Positions 1-8,705 of a DNA stretch of 64,000 nucleotides are shown piece after piece. Below the pieces are notes generated by a model. That model worked only from the letters and a program-made list of their open reading frames with translations. It did no database searches and was not told the DNA's origin. A program made the translations under genes and the position numbers. The stretch is from JAJPKK01 sp963807015 (GTDB taxonomy: Bacteria; Pseudomonadota; Alphaproteobacteria; Rhizobiales; Xanthobacteraceae). The stretch is from the NCBI GenBank assembly GCA_963807015.1, contig CAWEAS010000012.1:124001-188000 (forward strand), read 5' to 3'. Position 1 is the stretch's first letter, and each line of letters starts with the position of its first letter.

Positions 1-193
1 GATCGATCAGAACCGCAGCATCGCGCCCGCAAATCGAGCGAAATTCATCAATGAGAGAAGAGACTTGAGCTGGATCCGCAATATTGCGCTTGAAGAGAAT
101 GAGGCCCCAGGGCTCGGCCTCCCGCAAGAAAGCGCGTTCAGCCGGCGTAATCGCCGTACCGGCCAATCCAGTGATGAACGCCCGTGCCGTCAT
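1..193 (-). CDS. nagZ: beta-N-acetylhexosaminidase NagZ, N-terminal part (runs off the left edge)
   Basis: Reading leftward from the ATG at 193, 64 codons are present before the window ends. The translation begins MTARAFITGLAGTAITPAER and contains EPWGLILFKRNI, the typical start of the glycoside hydrolase family 3 NagZ fold, and ends in AAVLID, just before the family's (D)QEGGRV substrate loop. NagZ is cytoplasmic and removes GlcNAc from anhydro-muropeptides in peptidoglycan recycling. It follows the SPOR-domain gene on the same strand with 35 bases between, consistent with a cell-wall operon. The catalytic part lies outside the window, so the assignment rests on the N-terminus and on gene order. 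Confidence 0.85.
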   Translation of the reverse strand, partial: MTARAFITGLAGTAITPAERAFLREAEPWGLILFKRNIADPAQVSSLIDEFRSICGRDAAVLID

Positions 194-228
194 GCTCGCG
201 GTTCAAGATACGGCCCGGGGATAGGCGA

Positions 229-1923
229 TTAATTTCGCAGGACGAAGCAGCTTCCGCCGGCCGATTTGAGACTTTCACACAATTGAGTGGCCTCGTCCCT
301 GGAACCGAACGGGCCGACCTGAGCGGCATAGAAGACGCCCCGCTCGCCCTGATCCTTACGCCGAATCAGCGCCTGTTGCCCGTTCAACGCCGAGTACTTG
401 CTTTGCATCGCACGGAAACTCGCCTGGGCTTCCAATTCAGTTTTCTGCGCTGAAAGCTGGACAACGTAACCACCGCCCCCGCCCTCGCTGGAACGCGTTT
501 GCGGCGGCGCTGCGGTGGCGACCCGCGTCGGCGCCTCTTCGGCGCCACCAGGCATGATGCTCATCGGCGCACCGCCGGCCGATCCCGTGGCGGTCTGTGT
601 CGTATCGCGCGGCGACGGGGCCTCGCGAGATGCCGCGGATTGACGCGGCGGTGGCGGCGCTGCGCGGGTTTGCGGCGGAGGTGGCGCCGCCGCGCGTTCC
701 GGAGCAGGCGCCGTTCCCTGATCCGCACGAATGGTCACGGTCCGAACGCGACGCGGCTCCGTCGAGCCGGATGCGCCGCCAGCCGGGGACGACGCCGGAT
801 AACTACCTACCGTCGGCATCGACCCGCTGGCGCCCGGCACCACTGCGTTGCTGCCGCGCGAAGCCTCACGCACCTCCACGGGTTCTTCATAGCGCTGCAT
901 CGTGCGCTCTGAACCCTCGCTCAGCCTCTCGTTGATGGGCTTACCCGATCCATCGCCGCTCGGCGTTACCCGGGTCGGTGACGTATCTGCCCTGATCAAC
1001 GGCACCGGACCGCTGACGCCGCCTTTGAACACGGTGCGATATCCGAATGCGGCAGCGCTGCCAAACACCGCGAGTCCCAGAACCGCAATCGCGATCTTCG
1101 TGGTGTTTCGCCGCTTGGCCGCAGCCGCGCCGTCGTCGCTGTCAGTGTGCTCGGCGTATTCGTATCCGTCTTCATAAGCTCCGGACTCGCCATACTGGCC
1201 GTCATATGCTGCAGGCGCCTGCCCCGGAACCGTCGCGTAGGCCTCGTCATGCGGATGGGTTTCTACGTGCCCATCCTCGGCATACTCGTGCTCCGCGTAC
1301 CCTTGCTCGGCAGACGCCTGATCGGAGTATGGCTGATCGGAGTATGGCTGATCGGAGTAAACCTGATTGGAATAAGGCTGATCGGAATTCGCCTGATCAG
1401 GATTGGCCTGATCCGCATAGTCGTCGTGGTGCCAATCGTTAGCGTCACGCTGATGAACGTCTTCGCCCTGCCGGTAGTCGTCGCGGTGCGTGTAGGCTGA
1501 CGGCTCGTTCGTAGCTGCGTGATCCGTGTCGGCATAATCCTGACGAAGCGGAAAGCGCGGCGGCTCGCGACGGCCATAGTCATCACGGACCGGTTCATAA
1601 CGATCTTGAGCTGGCGAAAAATCCCGGGTCGACGGCCGCACTGGCGGAGCGCGGTCGTCCGGCCGGTCCTGGAGTTCGTACTGCTGCGAGGGATATTTCG
1701 GTTGATGCTGTTCCCGAGGCGCACCGCGCGGCGGTACCGGTGCAAACGGATCGTTCTGTCCGATCAGCCGGGCGAGCTCCATCAAGGGGTCGGACGACCC
1801 ACCGCGGCGACCCGTCGCAGGCTGTTCGTACCCGCGCGCATCCTCTTCCTCATGATCGCGCGAATTATTCTCGCGCGGAGGAAAGAAGGGGCGTTGGGGT
1901 CGTGGGAATGTGCCGCTCGACAT
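229..1923 (-). CDS. SPOR-domain membrane protein
   Basis: 564 residues. A long hydrophilic N-terminal region rich in Asp, Tyr, Gln and Arg (about 1-270) is followed by one membrane segment at about 275-295 (IAIAVLGLAVFGSAAAFGY), a Pro/Ala-rich linker, and a C-terminal SPOR domain at about 487-564 (starting YVVQLSAQ, ending GGSCFVLRN). SPOR domains bind denuded septal peptidoglycan, so the protein is probably a single-pass inner-membrane protein with the SPOR domain in the periplasm. It sits between argS and nagZ on the same strand, an arrangement known in Rhizobiales. The cytoplasmic region carries a short tandem repeat (about residues 168-202). No enzymatic function is visible. Confidence 0.85.
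   Translation of the reverse strand: MSSGTFPRPQRPFFPPRENNSRDHEEEDARGYEQPATGRRGGSSDPLMELARLIGQNDPFAPVPPRGAPREQHQPKYPSQQYELQDRPDDRAPPVRPSTRDFSPAQDRYEPVRDDYGRREPPRFPLRQDYADTDHAATNEPSAYTHRDDYRQGEDVHQRDANDWHHDDYADQANPDQANSDQPYSNQVYSDQPYSDQPYSDQASAEQGYAEHEYAEDGHVETHPHDEAYATVPGQAPAAYDGQYGESGAYEDGYEYAEHTDSDDGAAAAKRRNTTKIAIAVLGLAVFGSAAAFGYRTVFKGGVSGPVPLIRADTSPTRVTPSGDGSGKPINERLSEGSERTMQRYEEPVEVREASRGSNAVVPGASGSMPTVGSYPASSPAGGASGSTEPRRVRTVTIRADQGTAPAPERAAAPPPPQTRAAPPPPRQSAASREAPSPRDTTQTATGSAGGAPMSIMPGGAEEAPTRVATAAPPQTRSSEGGGGGYVVQLSAQKTELEAQASFRAMQSKYSALNGQQALIRRKDQGERGVFYAAQVGPFGSRDEATQLCESLKSAGGSCFVLRN
1319..1423. repeat. 15-bp tandem repeat inside the SPOR gene, about 7 units
   Basis: Seven consecutive 15-bp units, the first two identical (tgatcggagtatggc on the plus strand) and the rest increasingly diverged. 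In the protein this gives a five-residue period of the type DQPYS / NQVYS / DQANS. The period is a multiple of three, so copy-number change would keep the frame. The diverged units at both ends suggest an old repeat with recent duplication in its middle. Confidence 0.8.
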
Positions 1924-2015
1924 TCTACTATCGCAACCTCATCGGGCGACGCCATTAGGCGGCGCTTGGGCCGTCCCGTCAATCGCGTAATTGGTCGCGA
2001 CCGGTGACTGCGGGC

Positions 2016-3791
2016 TCATCTCATCTCGTCAGGCGCATCGACGCCAAGCAAACCGAGCCCGGACGCGAGCACGGTCACCACCCCCTGAACCAGTGCGAGA
2101 CGGGCCATGGTCATTTCTGGCTCATCCTGGATAATGAACCGTAAATGCGGCGCATCCTTGCTCCCCTTCGTCCAGAGACCGTGGAATTCGCTGGCTATAT
2201 CATACAGATAGAAGGCAATTCTGTGAGGCTCGTGGGAAATTGCAGCGGCTTCGACAAGGCGGGGAAATGATGCGAGGCTGCGCATCAACCCGAGTTCCAC
2301 TGGGTCAGTGAGCCGTTCCAGCGGAGCGTTAGCCAAGTACCGGGCCCGCGCGCCAAGCGCGGCCGGAAGTTCCGGCAGCACCTCTTGGGCCTTGCGGAAG
2401 ACCGACTGACCGCGAGCATGGCCGTACTGGACGTAGAACACCGGGTTGTCCCGCGATTGTTCAATGACTTTTGCCAGATCGAAGTCGAGCGGAGCATCAT
2501 TCTTGCGGAACAGCATCATGAAGCGGACCGCATCCCGTCCAACTTCGTCCACCACTTCACGCAAGGTCACGAAGTCCCCGGAACGCTTCGACATTTTGAC
2601 CGGTTCACCGGCCCGCAACAGCTTCACCAGCTGGATGATTTTGACGTCGAGCGTCGCGGCGCCTCCGCTCACCGCCGCGACCGCGGCCTTCATGCGCTTG
2701 ATATAGCCGCCGTGGTCTGCGCCCCAGACATCGATGAGGTTCTTGAAGCCGCGGTCGACCTTCGATTTGTGGTAGGCGATGTCAGCGGCGAAATAAGTAT
2801 AGCTGCCATCCGACTTCTTCAGCGGGCGATCGACGTCGTCACCGAAGTCGGTCGCGCGGAACAAAGTCTGTTCGCGATCTTCCCAGTCCTCCGACGGCGC
2901 ACCCTTCGGCGGCGGGAGGCGTCCCTCATAAACCTTCCCTTCCGCCCGCAGGGCAGCGATCGCTGCCGCGACCGCATCCTCGCCGCCATCGACCAACGAT
3001 CGCTCGGAAAAAAAGACATCATGTCGCACATTCAGTACAGCGAGATCCTGCCGGATCTCATTCATCATCATTTCCACGGCTTTTGCGCGAACGACCGGCA
3101 GCCATTCGGCCTCGGGCTTGGCGAGCAAAGTACGCCCGTATTCGGAGGCGAGGGCCGCGCCGACCGGCTTGAGGTAATCGCCGGGATAAAGGCCCTCCGG
3201 GATAGGCCCGATGTCCTCTCCCAACGCCTCTCGGTAGCGCAGGTAAGCGGAGCGGCCGAGCACATCGACCTGCGCGCCGGCGTCGTTGATGTAGTATTCG
3301 CGCGTCACCGCGTAACCGGAAACGGCCAGAAGATTAGCCAGGGCATCGCCGAACACGGCACCACGGCAGTGCCCCACGTGCATCGGTCCCGTCGGATTTG
3401 CCGAGACGTATTCGACGTTGACGAGTTCACCCTTTCCGACGCCGCTGCGCGCGATGTCAGTGCCCGCGACGATGAGGTCACGAAGAGCGTTGCGCCAAAC
3501 CGAAGGAACAAGCGTCAGATTGATAAAGCCCGGTCCGGCGATATCGACGCGCGCCACCTCGGCGAGTTTGCGAAGTTCGGCAGCAATTTGTTCCGCGAGG
3601 TCGCGCGGCTTGAGGCCGGCATCCTTCGCCAGGGCCATGGCGGCGTTGGTCGCAAGGTCGCCATGGGCAGCATCACGGGGCGGCTCCACAATAATCCGGG
3701 AGAGGTCGGGAGGGCTTCGAAAAACCCCCGCAGCCGCAAGAGCTTCAACGGCTCTTCGAACGTGGCCCGTGAAGATAGTGAACACATTCAT
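2016..3791 (-). CDS. argS: arginyl-tRNA synthetase
   Basis: 591 residues from the chosen start at 3791 (MNVFTIFTGHVRRAVEALAA); an in-frame ATG at 3827 would add 12 residues that do not look like the family. This class I synthetase charges tRNA-Arg. The HIGH-type motif is seen in NPTGPMHVGHCRG, the KMSK loop in EPVKMSKRSG, and the C-terminal DALR anticodon-binding region with FYVQYGHARG upstream of it. The length fits the family. It lies 48 bases downstream of dgt and upstream of the SPOR gene, so the minus-strand genes from dgt to nagZ may form one transcript. Confidence 0.97.
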   Translation of the reverse strand: MNVFTIFTGHVRRAVEALAAAGVFRSPPDLSRIIVEPPRDAAHGDLATNAAMALAKDAGLKPRDLAEQIAAELRKLAEVARVDIAGPGFINLTLVPSVWRNALRDLIVAGTDIARSGVGKGELVNVEYVSANPTGPMHVGHCRGAVFGDALANLLAVSGYAVTREYYINDAGAQVDVLGRSAYLRYREALGEDIGPIPEGLYPGDYLKPVGAALASEYGRTLLAKPEAEWLPVVRAKAVEMMMNEIRQDLAVLNVRHDVFFSERSLVDGGEDAVAAAIAALRAEGKVYEGRLPPPKGAPSEDWEDREQTLFRATDFGDDVDRPLKKSDGSYTYFAADIAYHKSKVDRGFKNLIDVWGADHGGYIKRMKAAVAAVSGGAATLDVKIIQLVKLLRAGEPVKMSKRSGDFVTLREVVDEVGRDAVRFMMLFRKNDAPLDFDLAKVIEQSRDNPVFYVQYGHARGQSVFRKAQEVLPELPAALGARARYLANAPLERLTDPVELGLMRSLASFPRLVEAAAISHEPHRIAFYLYDIASEFHGLWTKGSKDAPHLRFIIQDEPEMTMARLALVQGVVTVLASGLGLLGVDAPDEMR

Positions 3792-3839
3792 GACGCACGA
3801 AATCCGGAATGCTCGCAGATGCCGCAAGCGGGGCGCGGC

Positions 3840-5021
3840 CTAACGTAATTCCGGGGTCGAGTCAAAGAGGCGGGCGTGCTCGGAAAGGGCGTAGCGATCC
3901 GTCATCCCGGCAATGAAATCGGCGATCGCACGCGCGCCGTCGCCCCCTGCCCCGTCCCGCGGCGGCAAATCGCCCGGACAGCGGATGTAACGCTCGAAGA
4001 GATCGCTGACCACCCTCTCAGCGTCCGCCATAATACGGACGATCCGCGCATGACGGTACATGCGCGGAAACAGGAAGCCTTTGATCGCGCGGTCGGCTGC
4101 GGCCATTGCCAGCGAAAATCCGATCACCGGCGCTCCCGCGTGGCGGATATCGTCGACCGACGCAGGATTGCGTTCAGCAATCAATCGCCTCGACTGGCCG
4201 ATCACGTCTTCGATCATTCGGGTAATCAACCGGCGCACGACTTCGTGTGCCCGCCGCACCGGTTCGATGTGTGCGTGGCCGACGTCGATCTCGGCCAGGA
4301 GGTCGGCGACCAGGGGCAACTCCGCGAGGTCTTCGACAGTGAACATGTGAGCGCGGAGGCCATCGTCGATGTCGTGGGCGTCGTAGGCGATATCGTCGGC
4401 GATCGCCCCTGCCTGGGCCTCGGCGCTCGGGTAAAGCGCGAGCGCAAGGTCGTTGCGGACACCGTACTCTGCAATCTCGCGGGGGACCTGTCGCGCCGAT
4501 CGCGGGCCGCTAGCGGGATCGGTCAGCGGTCCGTTGTGTTTTACGAGGCCCTCGAGGGTCTCCCAAGTGAGGTTGAGACCATCGAAGTCGGCGTACCGGC
4601 GTTCCAGGCGCGTTACCACCGCGAGCGTCTGAGCATTGTGGTCGAAGCCACCCTGGTCCGCGAGGCAGCGATCGAGCGCATGTTCGCCGGCATGTCCGAA
4701 CGGTGGATGGCCTAGATCGTGCGCGAGCGCGCAGGCCTCAGCGAGGTCCTCATCAAGGCCAAGGGCGCGCGCGAGCGACCGCGCGATCTGGGTGACCTCA
4801 AGCGTATGGGTGAGCCGCGTTCGATAGTGATCGCCCTCGTGGTACACGAAGACCTGAGTCTTGTGGGCGAGCCGGCGAAAGGCCGTCGAATGAATGATGC
4901 GGTCGCAATCGCGGCGGAAATCGCTTCGTGTTGCGCTCGGCGGCTCGTGTCTGAGGCGGCCGCGGCTCTGCGAGGGATCGGACGCATAGGGCGCGCGCCC
5001 CATTCCCATACCGACCGCCAT
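3840..5021 (-). CDS. dgt: deoxyguanosinetriphosphate triphosphohydrolase-like protein
   Basis: 393 residues. An HD-domain dNTP triphosphohydrolase that splits dNTP into deoxynucleoside and tripolyphosphate. Visible metal-binding motifs are TRLTHTLEVTQIA and CALAHDLGHPPFGHAGE, and DDIAYDAHDIDDG further on supplies the last HD Asp. The N-terminal RSDFRRDCDRIIHSTAFRRL is typical of the type 2 dGTPase family. The start at 5021 is preceded by a GAAGG-like site. It is divergent from erpA with 74 bases between their starts. The product is cytoplasmic, with a likely role in dNTP pool control. Confidence 0.92.
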   Translation of the reverse strand: MAVGMGMGRAPYASDPSQSRGRLRHEPPSATRSDFRRDCDRIIHSTAFRRLAHKTQVFVYHEGDHYRTRLTHTLEVTQIARSLARALGLDEDLAEACALAHDLGHPPFGHAGEHALDRCLADQGGFDHNAQTLAVVTRLERRYADFDGLNLTWETLEGLVKHNGPLTDPASGPRSARQVPREIAEYGVRNDLALALYPSAEAQAGAIADDIAYDAHDIDDGLRAHMFTVEDLAELPLVADLLAEIDVGHAHIEPVRRAHEVVRRLITRMIEDVIGQSRRLIAERNPASVDDIRHAGAPVIGFSLAMAAADRAIKGFLFPRMYRHARIVRIMADAERVVSDLFERYIRCPGDLPPRDGAGGDGARAIADFIAGMTDRYALSEHARLFDSTPELR

Positions 5022-5095
5022 CTCGGCACCTTCTCGTTGACTGCCGTCTGGTCAGCACATAACTATCGATCGAATACGCTGGCAACGGAACAATC

Positions 5096-5425
5096 ATGGC
5101 GACCTCAGTCGTTCTTACCGAACGAGCGGCACGGCGAATCGGACAAATCCTCAAGGGCGAGCCGCCCGGATCGATGCTGCGCGTCAGCGTCGAGGGCGGC
5201 GGCTGCTCGGGCTTTCAGTACAAGTTCGACTTCACGTCTGACAAGGATGCCGACGACCTCGTTCTTGCTCGCGATGGCGCCACCGTGCTGGTCGATCCGG
5301 TCTCGGTGCAGTACATGGCAGGCGCCGAAATCGATTTTGTCGACGACTTGATCGGCGCGTCGTTCAAGATCAACAATCCGGTCGCGACCTCGTCCTGCGG
5401 CTGCGGGACGAGCTTTTCGGTGTGA
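5096..5425 (+). CDS. erpA: iron-sulfur cluster insertion protein ErpA (HesB/IscA family)
   Basis: 109 residues of A-type Fe-S carrier. The three conserved cysteines are present: one in GGGCSGFQYKF (near residue 40) and two in the C-terminal SSCGCGTSF. Proteins of this family hold a [2Fe-2S] or [4Fe-4S] cluster and pass it to apo-enzymes. The ATG at 5096 is preceded by GGAA about nine bases upstream. It is divergent from dgt, the usual rhizobial arrangement. Assignment to ErpA rather than another A-type carrier rests on the compact length and the dgt neighbour. Confidence 0.9.
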   Translation: MATSVVLTERAARRIGQILKGEPPGSMLRVSVEGGGCSGFQYKFDFTSDKDADDLVLARDGATVLVDPVSVQYMAGAEIDFVDDLIGASFKINNPVATSSCGCGTSFSV

Positions 5426-5497
5426 CGGTCGCTAGCAGCCGCCGGCAGGATATGTGGCGCCGAAAAGGCTAAATCAGCCTCCTCCTTGCGGGATCGC

Positions 5498-8400
5498 TCA
5501 CTCCGCGGCAATGGCGTGCGGTTCGCCAGATTCCCCGTCGTGCGTTGAATCGGCCGGTCGCTCCAGGCGGCGCCTGAGCACCCGGTCGACCCGGTCGAGA
5601 TAAAGATAAACGACCGGCGTGATGTAAAGCGTGAGCAATTGCGACACGCACAGACCACCGACCACCGCGACGCCCAATGGCTGGCGCAACTCAGCACCCG
5701 CGCCCGCGCCGATTGCGATCGGCAGTGCTCCGAACACAGCCGCTAGACTCGTCATCATGATCGGCCGGAATCGCAGCAGGCAGGCTTCGCGGATCGCCTC
5801 ATGAGCCGACGCCCCCACGGCTCGACGCTGGATCGCGAAATCGATCATCATGATCGCATTTTTCTTGACGATCCCAACCAGCATGACGATGCCGATCATC
5901 GCGATCACCGACAGGTCCATCTTGAACATCATGAGCACGATCAGCGCGCCGACGCCGGCCGAAGGCAGACCCGAGATGATGGTGATCGGGTGGATGAAGC
6001 TTTCGTAGAGAATACCCAGCACCACGAAAGAAGCGAACACCGCCGCCAGAACCAGAACCCCCTGCCCTTTCAGCAAATCCTGGAACACCTGCGCGGAACC
6101 CTGGAAGCCGGTAATAACCGAGACCGGAAGGTGCGCCTCCTGCTCGATGTCCCGGATTGCATCGACCGCCGCGCCAAGGGCGTAGCCGGGGGCGAGATTG
6201 AAGGACACCGTCATCGACGGCTGCTGGCCCTGGTGATTGACCTGGAGCGCGCCGACGGTCGGCACGAGCTTGGTCACTGCCGAGAGCGGCACTGCGGGTC
6301 CGGTTGCAGACAACATGCCGGCGATGCCGGACCCCGACGCAGGAGCAACGCCGTTGACGGCCATGCCATTGGTGTTGGTCTTCAAGTAGATCTTGGAGAG
6401 GCCAGTCGCATTCGCCTGGATCGCCTTGTCGCATTCCTCGATCACTTGATAGTCGTTCGTCGCCGTATAGATCGTGGCAACTTGGCGTGTCCCAAAGCAG
6501 TCGTATAGTTCCTGGCGAATTTGATCGACCGTGATGCCGTAATTTCCGGCTGCCTCGCGGTCGATCTCGATCGTCATCTGCGGATTTCTGACATAGAGAT
6601 CGCCGGTCACGTCGCGCAATCCCGGCAGCTTGGCGATCTTCCCAAGCATTTCCGGGCCGACGCGATAGAGCGTCTCGGTATCGCTCGACTGCAACGTGTA
6701 CTGATATTCGCTCTTCGAGATGCGGCCGGTGATGTTGATGTTCTGCACGTTCTGGAAGAACGTGAGCATGCCGGTGACGGAATTGGCCTTGCCCCGCAGT
6801 CGCTGGATCACCGCTGTGGAGGTTTCCTTTCGCTCCTCGCGCGGCTTGAGCGCGATGAACAGACGGCCGTTGTTGGCTGTCGTGATGGGCCCGCCGACGC
6901 CGACGCTCGAATTGATGTAGTCGACTGCGGGGTCTTGGCGCAGGATATCGGCGATCTCACGCTGCTTTTCGAAGATCGCGGCGTAGGACATCTCGGCTGG
7001 ACCTTCCGTTGTCGCCGAAATGAAGCCGGTATCCTCCGTCGGGAAGAACCCTTTGGGGATCGCGATATAGAGCCATACCGTGCCGACCAGCGTGCCGAGC
7101 ATCACGATGAGGACGATCGGTTTGTACTTCAATACGAGATCGAGGGTGATTTCGTAGCCGCGCAGCCATGACCTGAACATCGCTTCGAAAGCTCGCAGCA
7201 CGATGTTCTGATGCTCCCCCTCGTGATGCGGTTTGAGCACGCGCGCGCATAGCATCGGAGTGAGTGTCAGCGAGACAAAGCCGGACAGGATAATGGCGAC
7301 CGCGATGGTCACCGCGAATTCTCGAAATACACGCCCGACCATGCCGCCCATCAATAGCACGGGGATGAACACCGCGATCAATGCGAAGGTGATCGAGACG
7401 ATCGTGAAGCCGATCTCTGCGGACCCTTTGAGAGCCGCCTCGTAGGGTGGCATGCCGCCTTCGATGTGACGGACGATGTTCTCCAACATGACGATCGCGT
7501 CATCGACCACGAAGCCGACCGACAGCGTCAACGCCAGCAGCGTCATGTTGTTGATCGAAAAGCCGAACGCGTACATCGCGGCGCAGGTCGCGATGAGCGA
7601 GATTGGAACTGCGAGCGCGGGAATGATGGTTGCAGCCGCGGACCGCAGGAAGAGGAAAATCACGAGGACGACGAGGCCGATGGCAATCGCGAGCGTGATT
7701 TGGACGTCTTCGACGGAGTCCCGGATCGATTGGGAGCGGTCGGCAAGAATTTCCATTCTCACCGACGCCGGAATCTGGGCGCGATAAAGCGGCAACCGCT
7801 CGCGGATCGCGTCGACAATCTTGATCGTATTTGCGTCAGGCTGCTTGTAGATGGCGAGAACGATCGAACGTTCATTATTGTAGAAGTTCGCGACGAGATC
7901 GTTCTCGACGGAATCTGTGACCTTCGCGATCTCGCTGATCTTGAGCGGAACGCCGTTGCGGTAGGCAACGATGACGTTGCGGTATTCCGCAGCGCAATTC
8001 ATGGCCGCGGTCGCCGTGATCGTGGTGTTGTTCTTGGCTCCGGCGATGATCCCGACCGGCGTGTTGGAATTGGTCTTGACAAGTACGGTGTGCACGTCTT
8101 CCAGCGACACCCCGCGCGATGCTGCCGCAACGGGATCGACCTGAATCCTCACGGCGAATTTCTGGGGTCCGTAGGCAAACACCTGCGCGATGCCGGGGAG
8201 CTGCGATATCTGCTGCGCGATCGTGACCTCGGCGTAGTCGTCGACCATTGAGAGCGGCAGCGTGTCCGACACGAAGCTATAGAGCAGGATCGCGAAGTCG
8301 CCCGGGTTGACCTTACGGAAAGACGGCGGAATCGTCATTTCGATGGGCAGCTTACGTGCTGCCACCGTCAGCGCCGTCTGCACATCAAGTGCCGCGCCGT

Positions 8401-8704
8401 CGATGTTACGGTTGAGATCGAACTGGATGATGATCGACGTATAGCCGAGCGCCGACGTCGACGTGAGCGACGTGATACCCGCGATCGTCGACAGCTGTCG
8501 CTCGATCGGACCGGCGACCGATGCACCCATGGTCTCGGGGCTGGCCCCCGGCAGGGTCGCCGTGATCTGAATGGTCGGAAAGTCGACCGTCGGCAGCGCC
8601 GCGACGGATAGGAGCCGATAGCCGAACAAGCCGAACACAATGAGAGCCGCGGTGATGAGCGTCGTCATCACCGGCCGGTTGATGCAGGCGTGGGAGATAT
8701 TCAC
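5498..8704 (-). CDS. RND multidrug efflux permease (HAE1 family, MdtB/MdtC-like)
   Basis: 1068 residues, full length for an inner-membrane proton-driven efflux pump. It begins at a GTG (8704) with NISHACINRPVMTTLITAAL, the usual first membrane helix, followed by ALPTVDFPTIQITATLPGAS. GFVVDDAIVMLENIVRHIE marks TM4 with the paired Asp residues, and IVKKNAIMMIDFAI and LLRFRPIMMTSLAAVFGALP mark the second half. The gene begins two bases after the stop of the adaptor gene, so the two are certainly co-translated. No outer-membrane channel gene is adjacent; tolC at 30.7 kb or the NodT-type protein at 46 kb could serve. It separates erpA from xthA. Confidence 0.93.
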   Translation of the reverse strand: MNISHACINRPVMTTLITAALIVFGLFGYRLLSVAALPTVDFPTIQITATLPGASPETMGASVAGPIERQLSTIAGITSLTSTSALGYTSIIIQFDLNRNIDGAALDVQTALTVAARKLPIEMTIPPSFRKVNPGDFAILLYSFVSDTLPLSMVDDYAEVTIAQQISQLPGIAQVFAYGPQKFAVRIQVDPVAAASRGVSLEDVHTVLVKTNSNTPVGIIAGAKNNTTITATAAMNCAAEYRNVIVAYRNGVPLKISEIAKVTDSVENDLVANFYNNERSIVLAIYKQPDANTIKIVDAIRERLPLYRAQIPASVRMEILADRSQSIRDSVEDVQITLAIAIGLVVLVIFLFLRSAAATIIPALAVPISLIATCAAMYAFGFSINNMTLLALTLSVGFVVDDAIVMLENIVRHIEGGMPPYEAALKGSAEIGFTIVSITFALIAVFIPVLLMGGMVGRVFREFAVTIAVAIILSGFVSLTLTPMLCARVLKPHHEGEHQNIVLRAFEAMFRSWLRGYEITLDLVLKYKPIVLIVMLGTLVGTVWLYIAIPKGFFPTEDTGFISATTEGPAEMSYAAIFEKQREIADILRQDPAVDYINSSVGVGGPITTANNGRLFIALKPREERKETSTAVIQRLRGKANSVTGMLTFFQNVQNINITGRISKSEYQYTLQSSDTETLYRVGPEMLGKIAKLPGLRDVTGDLYVRNPQMTIEIDREAAGNYGITVDQIRQELYDCFGTRQVATIYTATNDYQVIEECDKAIQANATGLSKIYLKTNTNGMAVNGVAPASGSGIAGMLSATGPAVPLSAVTKLVPTVGALQVNHQGQQPSMTVSFNLAPGYALGAAVDAIRDIEQEAHLPVSVITGFQGSAQVFQDLLKGQGVLVLAAVFASFVVLGILYESFIHPITIISGLPSAGVGALIVLMMFKMDLSVIAMIGIVMLVGIVKKNAIMMIDFAIQRRAVGASAHEAIREACLLRFRPIMMTSLAAVFGALPIAIGAGAGAELRQPLGVAVVGGLCVSQLLTLYITPVVYLYLDRVDRVLRRRLERPADSTHDGESGEPHAIAAE

Positions 8705-8705
8705 A

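Noticed and set aside
1263..1745. Long Arg/Thr-rich reading on the minus strand within the SPOR gene
   Set aside because: It is an out-of-frame shadow of the SPOR coding region, and its repeats mirror the 15-bp tandem repeat.
2385..3848. 487-codon plus-strand frame opposite argS
   Set aside because: It is antisense to a clear arginyl-tRNA synthetase; the residues are Arg/His/Asp-rich without any family motif.
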